Of a stretch of 39,126 nucleotides of DNA, positions 15,830 to 24,370 are shown piece after piece (positions within the stretch are counted from its first letter, which is position 1; the number at the start of each line of letters is the position of its first letter). Source of the DNA: an uncultured Bacteroidota bacterium (GTDB lineage Bacteria > Bacteroidota > Bacteroidia > Flavobacteriales > Flavobacteriaceae); NCBI GenBank assembly GCA_902619855.1, contig CACNGE010000013.1, forward strand, positions 1 to 39,126, written 5' to 3'. The notes below the pieces were generated by a model. It was not told the origin of the DNA. It made no database searches and saw nothing but the letters and a program-made list of their open reading frames with translations. A program made the translations under genes and the position numbers.

Positions 15830-16858
15830 ATGAAATACACAGCTTCCGAAATTGCTGAAATCCTAGATGGTTTTGTTGTGGGGGATGATGATGCTTGTGT
15901 CACCTCAATTGCGAAGATTGAAGAAGCACAAAAAGGTTCACTTGCCTTTTTAGCAAACCCCAAATACACAGAATTTTTGTACTCGACCAAAGCATCCGTT
16001 ACGCTGGTGCGTGATAGTTTTCAGCCTGATAAGGAGATTTCAACTACCTTAGTCAAGGTTGCTGATCCCTATCTTTCGTTCACAACGATGCTTTCTCACT
16101 TCAATGGATCTGAAAAAAAATACAATGGTTTTCACAGCCATAGCCTGATCGACTCATCAGCAACTTTGGGAAAAGATTGTTATGTAGGACCCTTCGCGAC
16201 GATTGGGAGTGGGGTAAAGATTGGCAATAATGTCAAAATACATGATCATGTTGTCATCGAATCTGATGTTGTGATAGGAGATAACACAACGATTTTTTCA
16301 GGCGCAAAAATTTTGTCCAAATCTAAAATCGGGTCAAATTGCATTTTACACAACAACATTGTTATTGGTTCTGATGGTTTTGGATTTAGTCCAACAGATT
16401 CGGGTATTTATGAAAAAATCCCACAGACTGGTTCTGTATTGATAGAAGATGATGTTGAAATCGGTTCGAACACTACAATTGATCGTGCAACTCTTGGGCA
16501 AACGATCATTAGACAGGGAGTCAAGCTCGATAACTTAATCCAAATTGCTCACAATGTTGAGGTAGGTGCTCACACTGTCATCGCTGCCCAAACTGGCATC
16601 GCTGGGTCTACCAAAATTGGAAATCATTGTGTAATCGGTGGCCAAGTCGGTATTGCTGGTCATCTCAAAATTGGAAATCGTGTTCAAATTCAGGGCCAAT
16701 CTGGCATTCTACGCAATCTTAATGACGATGAAAAAGTGATGGGTTATCCTGCAATTGATATTCTCTCCTATAATAAATCATATGTTCATTTTAAAAATTT
16801 AAACAAGCATATTAAAACACTTCATAAACTCCAAAAAAAACTTACTGACAATGGCTAA
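15830..16858 (+). CDS. lpxD: UDP-3-O-acylglucosamine N-acyltransferase LpxD
   Basis: LpxD adds the second acyl chain in lipid A synthesis, using hydroxyacyl-ACP. The 342-aa protein has the N-terminal uridine-binding domain (1-100) and a left-handed beta-helix of hexapeptide repeats from about 105 to 300 (IGSGVKIGNNVKIHDHVVIE and so on). The catalytic His is His241 in QIAHNVEVG. A C-terminal helix (HFKNLNKHIKTLHKLQKKL) is typical for the trimer. Its end overlaps the next gene by eight bases, so lpxD, lpxC/fabZ and lpxA form one operon. Confidence 0.96.
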   Translation: MKYTASEIAEILDGFVVGDDDACVTSIAKIEEAQKGSLAFLANPKYTEFLYSTKASVTLVRDSFQPDKEISTTLVKVADPYLSFTTMLSHFNGSEKKYNGFHSHSLIDSSATLGKDCYVGPFATIGSGVKIGNNVKIHDHVVIESDVVIGDNTTIFSGAKILSKSKIGSNCILHNNIVIGSDGFGFSPTDSGIYEKIPQTGSVLIEDDVEIGSNTTIDRATLGQTIIRQGVKLDNLIQIAHNVEVGAHTVIAAQTGIAGSTKIGNHCVIGGQVGIAGHLKIGNRVQIQGQSGILRNLNDDEKVMGYPAIDILSYNKSYVHFKNLNKHIKTLHKLQKKLTDNG

Positions 16859-18251
16859 ACAAACTACAATTGCTGATTCAATTACACTCAAAGGTGTAGG
16901 AATTCACACAGGTGTCGAAGTAACAATGACCTTTAAGCCTGCAGCTGCCAATCATGGCTACGCATTTCAGCGAACCGACCTGGAAGGCAGTCCCATAATC
17001 GAGGCAATTGCGCATAACGTAGCTGATACCAAGCGAGGAACCAGTCTTCAAAAAAATGGTGTAACCATTCAAACTTGTGAGCATGTCTTAGCAGCTTTTG
17101 TGGGCAGTGAAGTAGACAATGTTTTGATTGAACTAAATGCTTCGGAAACACCAATTATGGATGGCTCATCCAAATTTTTTGTTGAAGCAATAGAAAAAGT
17201 TGGCATCAAAACACTTGATGCCGAAAGAGCTGAATACATCGTAAAGGAAAACATCACATACACTGATGAGGAATCGGGAAGTGAAATCACTTTGTTGCCA
17301 GCAGATGATTATGAGGTTACAACTATGGTCGATTTTGGAACAAAAGTTCTCGGTACCCAAAACGCAACTCTAAAAAAGCTGAGTCAGTTTAAAAAAGAGT
17401 TTGCCGACGCTCGTACGTTTAGCTTTTTACACGAGATCGAAACCCTACTAGAAAATGGGTTAATCAAAGGGGGAGACCTCAACAATGCGATTGTGTATGT
17501 TGATAAAGAACTATCTAAGGAAACGATGGATCGGCTGCGAAAAGCATTTAACAAAACATCCATTTCAGTAAAGCCTAATGGGATTTTAGACAACCTTACG
17601 TTGCATTATCCCAATGAAGCAGCACGACACAAATTGCTTGATGTGATTGGCGATTTGGCATTGATTGGAACACGCATTAGGGGTAAAGTTATTGCATCAA
17701 AACCAGGTCATGCGATCAATACAAATTTTGCTAAAAAAATGGCAAAAATCATCAAAGACGAAAAGAGAAATCGTGTGCCAAATTATGACTTAAATATCAA
17801 GCCAGCACTTGATGTCAATCAGATTATGAAGATCTTACCCCATCGTCCACCTTTTCTGCTTGTCGATAAAATACTTGAAATCAGCAAACAACACGTTGTG
17901 GCTGTTAAAAGTGTAACAATGAATGAACCATTTTTTCAGGGGCATTTCCCTGGACAACCTGTAATGCCAGGTGTTCTGCAAATTGAGGCTATGGCACAAG
18001 CAGGCGGTGTATTGGTTCTCAACACTGTTCCAGATCCTGAAAATTACCTAACTTATTTTATGAAGATTGAAAATGCCAAGTTTAAACACCCAGTTGTTCC
18101 TGGCGATACACTTGTATTTAAACTTGAGCTCTTGTCGCCTATCAGAAGGGGAATCTGTCATATGCAAGCCTATGCCTACAGCAGAGGTCGATTGACAACA
18201 GAAGCTGAAATGATGGCACAAATTGTCAAAAAAAATGAAACTAGCTTATGA
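16851..18251 (+). CDS. lpxC/fabZ: Bifunctional UDP-3-O-acyl-GlcNAc deacetylase / 3-hydroxyacyl-ACP dehydratase
   Basis: This is a natural fusion of two enzymes, typical for Bacteroidetes. The LpxC part (about 1-310) carries out the committed step of lipid A synthesis. Zinc ligands are His78 in EHVLAAF and His260/Asp264 in HKLLDVIGD, with GHAINTNFAKK holding the catalytic His. The FabZ part (about 318-466) dehydrates 3-hydroxyacyl-ACP in fatty acid elongation, with His365 in FFQGHFPGQP and Glu379 in GVLQIEAMAQ. Both enzymes compete for the same hydroxyacyl-ACP pool, so fusion gives fixed stoichiometry. It overlaps lpxD by 8 bases and lpxA by 4. Confidence 0.97.
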   Translation: MAKQTTIADSITLKGVGIHTGVEVTMTFKPAAANHGYAFQRTDLEGSPIIEAIAHNVADTKRGTSLQKNGVTIQTCEHVLAAFVGSEVDNVLIELNASETPIMDGSSKFFVEAIEKVGIKTLDAERAEYIVKENITYTDEESGSEITLLPADDYEVTTMVDFGTKVLGTQNATLKKLSQFKKEFADARTFSFLHEIETLLENGLIKGGDLNNAIVYVDKELSKETMDRLRKAFNKTSISVKPNGILDNLTLHYPNEAARHKLLDVIGDLALIGTRIRGKVIASKPGHAINTNFAKKMAKIIKDEKRNRVPNYDLNIKPALDVNQIMKILPHRPPFLLVDKILEISKQHVVAVKSVTMNEPFFQGHFPGQPVMPGVLQIEAMAQAGGVLVLNTVPDPENYLTYFMKIENAKFKHPVVPGDTLVFKLELLSPIRRGICHMQAYAYSRGRLTTEAEMMAQIVKKNETSL

Positions 18252-19033
18252 ATCAACCCTTAGCTTACGTTCATCCTAGAACAGTTATTGCAAAAAATGT
18301 GGTGATTGAACCTTTCACGACCATCGATAAAAATGTTGAAATCGGAGAAGGGACTTGGATTGGATCCAATGTTACCATCATGGAAGGCGCTCGTATTGGG
18401 AAAAATTGCTCGATTTTTCCTGGGTCAGTCATCTCTGCTGTTCCTCAAGACCTAAAATTTAATGGAGAAGACTCAACTGCCGAAATAGGGGATAATACCA
18501 CCATTCGAGAGTGTGTGACAATCAACAGAGGCACTTCATCAAGAGGAAAAACGATTATTGGAGAAAATTGCCTGGTGATGGCGTATTCTCACATTGCACA
18601 CGATTGTATTGTTGGAAACAACTGCATCTTTTCCAATAATAGCACATTGGCTGGCCACATCACTATTGGAGATCATGTAATATTGGCTGGAATGACTGCT
18701 GTTCATCAATTCTGCTCGATTGGAAGTCATTCATTCGTCGCTGGAGGATCGTTGGTTCGAAAAGATATCCCACCTTTTGTGAAAGCGGCAAGAGAACCTA
18801 TCTCTTATGTAGGAATCAACTCTGTTGGCCTTCGTCGGCGTGGGTTTACAAGCGAAAAAATTAGAGAGATTCAAAACATATACAGAATTCTTTATCAAAA
18901 AACATACAACAACACACAAGCTGTTGAAATTATTGAAGCGGAAGTAGAAGTATCCAAAGAAAGAGATGAGATTCTACAGTTTATTCGTGATTCACAGCGA
19001 GGGATCATGAAAGGATACTCCAAAACATCATAA
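18248..19033 (+). CDS. lpxA: UDP-N-acetylglucosamine O-acyltransferase LpxA
   Basis: LpxA performs the first acylation of UDP-GlcNAc in lipid A synthesis. The 261-aa protein is a left-handed beta-helix with hexapeptide repeats to about residue 185 and a helical C-terminus. The catalytic His is His118 in YSHIAHDCIVG, and HQFCSIGSHSFVAGG is the second conserved segment. Length and order match E. coli LpxA. It overlaps lpxC/fabZ by four bases and is followed after three bases by efp. Confidence 0.96.
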   Translation: MNQPLAYVHPRTVIAKNVVIEPFTTIDKNVEIGEGTWIGSNVTIMEGARIGKNCSIFPGSVISAVPQDLKFNGEDSTAEIGDNTTIRECVTINRGTSSRGKTIIGENCLVMAYSHIAHDCIVGNNCIFSNNSTLAGHITIGDHVILAGMTAVHQFCSIGSHSFVAGGSLVRKDIPPFVKAAREPISYVGINSVGLRRRGFTSEKIREIQNIYRILYQKTYNNTQAVEIIEAEVEVSKERDEILQFIRDSQRGIMKGYSKTS

Positions 19034-19036
19034 AAT

Positions 19037-19603
19037 ATGGCATCAACCTCTGATATTAGAAAAGGGCTTTGTATTCGTTATAACAACGATATCTATAAAA
19101 TCGTTGAGTTTTTACATGTTAAACCTGGAAAAGGCCCAGCCTTTGTGCGTACAAAACTCAAAAGCGTGACAAATGGAAAGGTCATCGATAACACCTTTTC
19201 TGCGGGGCATAAGATCGATGATGTTCGTGTCGAAACCCGTAAATACCAGTTTTTGTACAATGATGGCGAAACCTATCACTTTATGAATACTGATGATTAT
19301 AATCAAATCGAACTTCAAAAAAGTATTTTAGATGCACCTCAGCTTTTGAAAGAAGGAGCGCATGTAACAGTGATGATCAATGCTGAAGACGGTATACCAT
19401 TAGCTGTTGATATGCCTACAAGTGTAGTGTTGGAAGTTATCCATAGCGAACCAGGTGTAAAGGGAAATACTGCAACCAATGCAACCAAGCCTGCTACCCT
19501 CGAAACAGGTGCAAAAATCAATGTCCCCTTGTTTGTCAATGAAGGCGATAAAATTAAAGTAGATACCGAAAAATCAACCTATATCGAACGAATTAAAGAA
19601 TAG
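19037..19603 (+). CDS. efp: Translation elongation factor P
   Basis: EF-P relieves ribosome stalling at proline runs. The 188-aa protein has the three-domain beta-barrel layout. The tip loop reads VKPGKGPAF with Lys32 at the position modified in many bacteria (Lys34 in E. coli). No EF-P lysyl-modifying enzyme is in the window. It sits three bases after lpxA and two bases before sucD, so it is probably transcribed with the lipid A genes. Confidence 0.96.
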   Translation: MASTSDIRKGLCIRYNNDIYKIVEFLHVKPGKGPAFVRTKLKSVTNGKVIDNTFSAGHKIDDVRVETRKYQFLYNDGETYHFMNTDDYNQIELQKSILDAPQLLKEGAHVTVMINAEDGIPLAVDMPTSVVLEVIHSEPGVKGNTATNATKPATLETGAKINVPLFVNEGDKIKVDTEKSTYIERIKE

Positions 19604-19605
19604 TT

Positions 19606-20478
19606 ATGAGCGTATTGGTAAACAAAGACTCGAAAATAATTGTACAAGGTTTTACTGGCAGTGAAGGTAGCTTTCACGCCGAACAGATGATTGCTTATGG
19701 TACCCAAGTCGTTGGGGGTGTTACACCTGGAAAAGGAGGGCAAACACATCTCGATAAGCCTGTTTTTAACACAGTAAAAGAGGCAGTCCATGCTGTCAAA
19801 GCAGACACCTCAATCATATTTGTGCCCCCTGCCTTTGCTGCAGATGCGATAATGGAAGCAGCCGACGCTGGTATCCAAGTCATAGTCACGATCACTGAAG
19901 GTATACCAGTTGCTGATATGGTCAAAGTAGCTTCGTATGTAAAAAAACGAAATGTACGCCTTGTGGGACCCAACTGCCCTGGCGTAATCACTCCAGAAGA
20001 GTCAAAGGTTGGCATAATGCCAGGATTTGTGTTTAAAAAAGGAAGTGTTGGAATTGTGTCCAAATCGGGGACACTAACATATGAGGCAGCTGACCAGGTC
20101 GTAAAAGAAGGACTTGGCATCACCACTGCCATTGGAATAGGTGGTGACCCAATCATTGGTACAACCACGAAAGAAGCAGTAGAGCTACTGATGAATGATC
20201 AGGAAACAGAGTGTATCGTAATGATAGGAGAAATTGGTGGTCAACTTGAGGCAGATGCTGCCCGTTGGGTGCATGAACAAGGAAATCTCAAGCCAGTCGT
20301 TGGGTTTATCGCTGGTGAAACAGCTCCAATAGGTCGAACAATGGGTCATGCAGGTGCAATTGTTGGTGGGGCAGAGGACACTGCTGAGGCTAAAAAGAAA
20401 ATCATGTCTGAATGTGGAATCCACGTAGTTGACTCCCCAGCAGAAATTGGAAAGAAAGTCGCTCAAATCTTAAATTGA
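19606..20478 (+). CDS. sucD: Succinyl-CoA synthetase subunit alpha
   Basis: SucD forms the CoA-binding subunit of the citric acid cycle enzyme that makes ATP or GTP from succinyl-CoA. The 290-aa protein has the CoA-binding N-terminal fold ([16 protein letters not shown]), [13 protein letters not shown], and the phosphorylated active-site His248 in [13 protein letters not shown]. The beta subunit gene sucC is not adjacent. It is in the same strand run as efp and fabG, with two- and four-base gaps. Confidence 0.96.
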   Translation: MSVLVNKDSKIIVQGFTGSEGSFHAEQMIAYGTQVVGGVTPGKGGQTHLDKPVFNTVKEAVHAVKADTSIIFVPPAFAADAIMEAADAGIQVIVTITEGIPVADMVKVASYVKKRNVRLVGPNCPGVITPEESKVGIMPGFVFKKGSVGIVSKSGTLTYEAADQVVKEGLGITTAIGIGGDPIIGTTTKEAVELLMNDQETECIVMIGEIGGQLEADAARWVHEQGNLKPVVGFIAGETAPIGRTMGHAGAIVGGAEDTAEAKKKIMSECGIHVVDSPAEIGKKVAQILN

Positions 20479-20482
20479 AAAA

Positions 20483-21229
20483 ATGAAATTACTCGAAAAT
20501 AAAAATGTATTAATCACTGGCGCAAGTCGTGGTATAGGACTTGGAATCGCCACTGTTTTTGCTGAACATGGTGCCAATGTTGTCTTCACCTACAGTTCAT
20601 CAGTAGATGCTGCCAATACTCTTGAAAAAAAATTACAATCGCTTGGTGTACAAGCCAAAGGATACCAATCCAACGCAGCTGACTTTGATCAAGCACAAGA
20701 ATTGGTAGAGAAAGTCTTGGCAGATTTCAGTACCATCGATGTCCTAATCAATAATGCTGGTATCACCAAAGACAATTTGCTGATGCGAATTTCTGAAGAA
20801 GACTTTGATAAAGTGATTGAAGTCAACCTAAAATCTGTATTCAACCTTACAAAAGCTGTGCAACGTACAATGTTGAAACAACGATATGGAAGTATCATTA
20901 ATATGAGTTCTGTTGTTGGGGTGAAAGGCAATGCAGGTCAATCGAATTATGCAGCGTCTAAGGCAGGTGTCATTGGCTTTTCAAAGTCAATAGCACTTGA
21001 ACTTGGTTCGCGAAACATCCGTTGCAATGTAATTGCTCCTGGATTTATCGAAACTGAAATGACTTCAAAACTTTCAGAAGAAGTTGTTGCAGGATGGCGT
21101 GCTGGAATTCCACTAAAGCGAGGTGGAACGCCAAATGACGTAGCCAATGCATGTGTATTTTTGGCTTCGGACTTGTCCACTTACATCACGGGACAGGTGA
21201 TCAATGTAGATGGTGGAATGCTTACTTAA
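20483..21229 (+). CDS. fabG: 3-oxoacyl-[acyl-carrier-protein] reductase
   Basis: FabG reduces 3-oxoacyl-ACP with NADPH in fatty acid elongation. The 248-aa short-chain dehydrogenase has the cofactor motif TGASRGIG at the N-terminus, NNAG near 90, catalytic Ser143 (NMSSVVG) and the Tyr156-x3-Lys160 pair (NYAASKAG). The C-terminal PGFIETEMT and ITGQVINVDGG segments are typical. Its place four bases after sucD and in the same run as lpxC/fabZ fits a fatty acid and lipid A supply operon. Confidence 0.95.
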   Translation: MKLLENKNVLITGASRGIGLGIATVFAEHGANVVFTYSSSVDAANTLEKKLQSLGVQAKGYQSNAADFDQAQELVEKVLADFSTIDVLINNAGITKDNLLMRISEEDFDKVIEVNLKSVFNLTKAVQRTMLKQRYGSIINMSSVVGVKGNAGQSNYAASKAGVIGFSKSIALELGSRNIRCNVIAPGFIETEMTSKLSEEVVAGWRAGIPLKRGGTPNDVANACVFLASDLSTYITGQVINVDGGMLT

Positions 21230-21246
21230 TTTTTAAATATTTAACA

Positions 21247-22065
21247 ATGAATAATTTACCTAAACTCGGACTACCAATCACTGTGCTGATTTTTGTTGCG
21301 CTCATTTTTCTTTTCCGATCAGCTGTAAATATCGGCTACGGAGAAGCAGGAGTTGTATGGAAGCGATTCGGTGGTGGTACCGTAATTGACAAGCCCGCAT
21401 TATCGGAGGGTTTTCATATCATCGCACCTTGGAACAAGGTCTATGTCTATAATATTAAGCAACAAGAAGAATTTGAAAGCGGTATGCGTGTTTTGTCTTC
21501 AAACGGTCTTGAAATTTCACTTGATGTTTCTGTGCTCTATCAACCAATTATTGAAGATTTGGGACTATTGCACAAAACCAAGGGTGAGGATTACCTTAAT
21601 ATTGTGATCGTTCCCGAAATTCGAGCAGTCGCTCGTTCGGTGATTGGGCGTTATACACCCGAACAGTTGTACTCGACCAAGCGCGACGCGATTCAAAACG
21701 AAATCTTTGAGGAAACCAAAAAGAAAGTAAAGCCACAACATGTACAAATCAATTCAGTGCTGGTTCGTGATGTGACCCTACCGCCTTCTATCAAAGAAGC
21801 TATTCAACGTAAACTCACCCAGGAGCAAGAAGCATTGGAATATGAGTTCCGTTTGGAAAAGGCAAAGCAAGAAGCCGAGAAAGTACGGATTGAGGCAGAA
21901 GGTAAAGCGCTCGCAAACCGCATTCTAAATGCTTCCCTAACCACAAATATTCTTCGTGAAAAGGGGATAGAAGCAACCATGCAATTGTCTGAATCGCCCA
22001 ATGCGAAAGTGATTGTCATTGGTAGTGGTAAAGATGGTTTACCAATAATTTTGGGCAATCAATAG
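21247..22065 (+). CDS. Prohibitin-family (SPFH) membrane protein
   Basis: The 272-aa protein has one N-terminal transmembrane helix (about residues 7-25, LGLPITVLIFVALIFLF) followed by an SPFH domain (GYGEAGVVWKRFGG to about 200) and a charged coiled-coil (about 190-235, rich in EAEK/EAEG). Such proteins form large ring-like scaffolds in the membrane and often work with FtsH-type proteases. The specific partner is not shown here. A longer frame is open from 21151 but overlaps fabG, so I use the ATG at 21247, which gives the usual N-terminus. It is the last gene before the his attenuator. Confidence 0.9.
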   Translation: MNNLPKLGLPITVLIFVALIFLFRSAVNIGYGEAGVVWKRFGGGTVIDKPALSEGFHIIAPWNKVYVYNIKQQEEFESGMRVLSSNGLEISLDVSVLYQPIIEDLGLLHKTKGEDYLNIVIVPEIRAVARSVIGRYTPEQLYSTKRDAIQNEIFEETKKKVKPQHVQINSVLVRDVTLPPSIKEAIQRKLTQEQEALEYEFRLEKAKQEAEKVRIEAEGKALANRILNASLTTNILREKGIEATMQLSESPNAKVIVIGSGKDGLPIILGNQ

Positions 22066-22102
22066 GTTTTTTTCAAATTTTTGTTTGATATTTGCAATCG
22101 AA

Positions 22103-22156
22103 ATGAAAAAAAACATACATATCCATCACTTAATTGCCTTGTCTCAGACGAGTTGA
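22103..22156 (+). CDS. hisL: Histidine operon leader peptide
   Basis: A 17-codon frame reads MKKNIHIHHLIALSQTS and stops at TGA (22154-22156). Three of four consecutive-region codons from 22118 to 22129 are His (H-I-H-H). It lies just upstream of hisG and before a strong terminator. A ribosome stalled at the His codons would leave the antiterminator arm from 22142 free, while a ribosome reaching the stop would cover it. This is the classic amino-acid attenuation layout known from enterobacterial his and trp operons. A degenerate -7 box (GATATTTG) is at 22087-22094. Confidence 0.85.
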   Translation: MKKNIHIHHLIALSQTS

Positions 22157-22195
22157 GTTGGATATGATATAACTTATTCCAAACCCGTTTGAGAT
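22141..22195 (+). promoter_or_regulatory. Antiterminator pairing of the his attenuator
   Basis: TCTCAGACG (22142-22150) can pair with CGTTTGAGA (22186-22194) over nine positions with one G-U pair. The downstream arm overlaps the left arm and loop of the terminator, so the two structures exclude each other. The upstream arm lies within the last codons of the leader peptide, just past its His codons. When His-tRNA is scarce this pairing should win and transcription continues into hisG. Confidence 0.75.
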
Positions 22196-22210
22196 TCAAG
22201 CGGGTTTTTT
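22181..22210 (+). terminator. Attenuator terminator before hisG
   Basis: The arms AAACCCGTTTGA (22181-22192) and TCAAGCGGGTTT (22196-22207) form a 12-bp stem with one G-U pair and a three-base loop, running into TTTTTT at 22205-22210. It lies 24 bases after the leader stop and 19 bases before the hisG start, so it can only serve to stop transcription before the his genes. Confidence 0.9.
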
Positions 22211-22229
22211 GTTTATATAAATTTAAATC

Positions 22230-23090
22230 GTGAAAAAAAAGTTACACATCGCAGTTCAAAAGTCTGGAAGACTCCATGATGAATCATTGAAACTCCTTAA
22301 TGACTGCGGAATCTCTATCGATAATGGCAAAGACCAGTTAAAAGCTGTCGCTCGTAATTTTCCTCTAGAAATCTTTTACTTGCGTAATGGTGATATCCCC
22401 CAATATCTTCGTGACGGAGTTGTTGATATTGCGATTATTGGTGAAAATTTACTGGTTGAAAAAGGCGACGATATCTCAATAAAAGAAAAGTTAGGATTTT
22501 CGAAATGTCGGGTTTCGATAGCTATTCCGAAAGAGGATATATATAAGGGTATTGAAAGTTTAACAGGTAAGAAAATCGCAACTTCCTATCCAAATACAGT
22601 GAAGGTCTTTCTTAGAGAAAAAGGGATTGAAGCTGAGCTTCACATCATCAATGGTTCTGTAGAAATTGCTCCGAATATCGGCTTATCTGATGCGGTTTGC
22701 GATATTGTTTCTAGTGGTTCCACCTTGTTTAAAAACAACCTTAAAGAAGTCGAGGTGTTGTTTAAATCCGAAGCTGTTCTCGCAGCCAGTAGTACATTGG
22801 ACGCTGAAAAGAATGATATTTTAAAAAAGTTACAATTCCGCATTCAGTCCGTACTTAAAGGACGCCAGTCAAAGTATATTCTGATGAATGTCCCCAATGA
22901 GAGTATTGATGAGATATCGTTGATACTCCCCGTATTAAAATCTCCAACGGTATTGCCTTTAGCCGAACCCGGGTGGAGCTCACTACACTCTGTGATCAAT
23001 GATGGAACGTTTTGGGAAGTCATAGACGAGTTAAAATCAGCTGGCGCGCAAGATATTTTGGTTTGCCCAGTAGAAAAAATGGTCTTATGA
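22230..23090 (+). CDS. hisG: ATP phosphoribosyltransferase (long form)
   Basis: HisG carries out the first step of histidine synthesis, joining ATP and PRPP. The 286-aa length marks the long form, with its own C-terminal regulatory domain (from about 205, PNESIDEISLILPVLKSPTV) that allows feedback inhibition by histidine, so no HisZ is needed. The catalytic part includes GDIPQYLRDGVVDIAIIGEN and SGSTLFKNNL. It starts with GTG at 22230. It is the first gene after the attenuator, and hisD begins in its stop codon. Confidence 0.96.
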   Translation: MKKKLHIAVQKSGRLHDESLKLLNDCGISIDNGKDQLKAVARNFPLEIFYLRNGDIPQYLRDGVVDIAIIGENLLVEKGDDISIKEKLGFSKCRVSIAIPKEDIYKGIESLTGKKIATSYPNTVKVFLREKGIEAELHIINGSVEIAPNIGLSDAVCDIVSSGSTLFKNNLKEVEVLFKSEAVLAASSTLDAEKNDILKKLQFRIQSVLKGRQSKYILMNVPNESIDEISLILPVLKSPTVLPLAEPGWSSLHSVINDGTFWEVIDELKSAGAQDILVCPVEKMVL

Positions 23091-24370
23091 AAACGGTTTT
23101 GAATCCAACTACCAATCAATGGAGTGAGCTAACTGCACGCCCAATGGCATTTTTAGGTGATATCATGCCAGTTGTGGACGAAGTCTTTGGCGCAATTCAA
23201 AGGCAAGGGGATCAGGCCATTCAGACCTACAGCGAGAAGTTTGATGGCTATCGACCCGAGCGCATTGAAGTTGACCTATCCGATCTAAAAAGCGCTAAAA
23301 ACGAGTTATCAGCTGATTTACGAGCTGCAATTGACAAGGCCTATGAAAATATCTACGCTTTCCACAAAGCACAGCAAACCGATCGAGTTCAGCTTGATGT
23401 GCAAGAGGGGGTATCATGTTGGCAAGAGAAACGACCAATTGAGAAAGTCGGTCTTTATATCCCAGGCGGGACAGCTCCTTTGTTTTCTTCTTTACTTATG
23501 CTTGCCATTCCTGCTACAATTGCTGGTTGTCGTGAAATCGTATTATGTACGCCGCCAGATCAATCTGGTCAACTTGCGCCATCCATCCGCTATGCGGCTT
23601 ATAAATGCGGTGTTACCCGCTTATTTCAAGTTGGGGGGATCCAGGCCATCGGTGCGATGACCTTTAGTACAGAGACGATTCCACAAGTTTATAAGATATT
23701 GGGGCCCGGTAATCAATATGTTACTGCTGCCAAACAAAAAGCAACGCATTACGGCGTTTCAATCGATATGCCCGCCGGCCCGAGTGAGTTGCTGGTCATC
23801 GCAGACGAGACAGCAGTACCTTCTTATGTCGCAGCAGACTTACTGTCACAAGCAGAGCATGGAACAGATAGTCAAGTGGTATTGGTCAGTACCAGTCAAG
23901 ACACCATTGACAAGGTAAAAGACGAAGTACAAAAGCAGTTGGAGGCACTTCCAAGAAAAGAAATCGCTGTACAAGCCCTTGCAAACTCAACAGCCATTTA
24001 CTTTTCTTCTGAATCAGATGCTATTGCTTTTATCAACGAATACGGACCGGAACACTATATCATTTGTATGGCCAACGAAGACAAGTTTGTCAAAGGGGTG
24101 GCCAATGCTGGATCGGTGTTTATTGGGAATTATACTCCTGAAAGTGCAGGTGATTACGCTTCGGGGACCAATCACACCTTACCGACCAATGGGTACGCCA
24201 AACAATACAGTGGAGTTAACTTGGATAGTTTTCTCAAGGCAATTACTTTTCAAAAAATAAGTGAGATAGGCTTGAAAGACCTTGGACCCTCTATAGAAAC
24301 CCTAGCTGATGCAGAGGGCTTGTATGCACACAAAAACGCTGTAAGTCTTCGATTAAAAGATTTGACATGA
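23087..24370 (+). CDS. hisD: Histidinol dehydrogenase
   Basis: HisD oxidises histidinol to histidine in two NAD-dependent steps with zinc. The 427-aa protein has the motifs QAEHGTDSQ with His258 and GPEHY with Glu322-His323, corresponding to the zinc and catalytic residues of E. coli HisD. IPGGTAPLFSSLLML and GPGNQYVTAAKQ are also typical. A frame is open to 23012, but the ATG at 23087 overlaps the hisG stop by four bases and fits the family N-terminus. hisC starts in its stop codon in turn. Confidence 0.96.
   Translation: MKTVLNPTTNQWSELTARPMAFLGDIMPVVDEVFGAIQRQGDQAIQTYSEKFDGYRPERIEVDLSDLKSAKNELSADLRAAIDKAYENIYAFHKAQQTDRVQLDVQEGVSCWQEKRPIEKVGLYIPGGTAPLFSSLLMLAIPATIAGCREIVLCTPPDQSGQLAPSIRYAAYKCGVTRLFQVGGIQAIGAMTFSTETIPQVYKILGPGNQYVTAAKQKATHYGVSIDMPAGPSELLVIADETAVPSYVAADLLSQAEHGTDSQVVLVSTSQDTIDKVKDEVQKQLEALPRKEIAVQALANSTAIYFSSESDAIAFINEYGPEHYIICMANEDKFVKGVANAGSVFIGNYTPESAGDYASGTNHTLPTNGYAKQYSGVNLDSFLKAITFQKISEIGLKDLGPSIETLADAEGLYAHKNAVSLRLKDLT

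Noticed and set aside
19695-20168. Long minus-strand frame of 157 codons opposite sucD
   Set aside because: It is a shadow of sucD, with Thr/Ser/Pro-rich composition and no independent support. The many other antisense frames opposite hisF, parC and ppc were rejected for the same reason.
21151-21246. Prohibitin start at 21151
   Set aside because: The extra 32 residues lie in the fabG frame shadow and lack protein-like features. The ATG at 21247 precedes the expected membrane helix.
23012-23086. Longer N-terminus of hisD starting inside hisG
   Set aside because: The extension overlaps the hisG coding end and is absent from the family. The ATG at 23087 gives the usual 4-base overlap.
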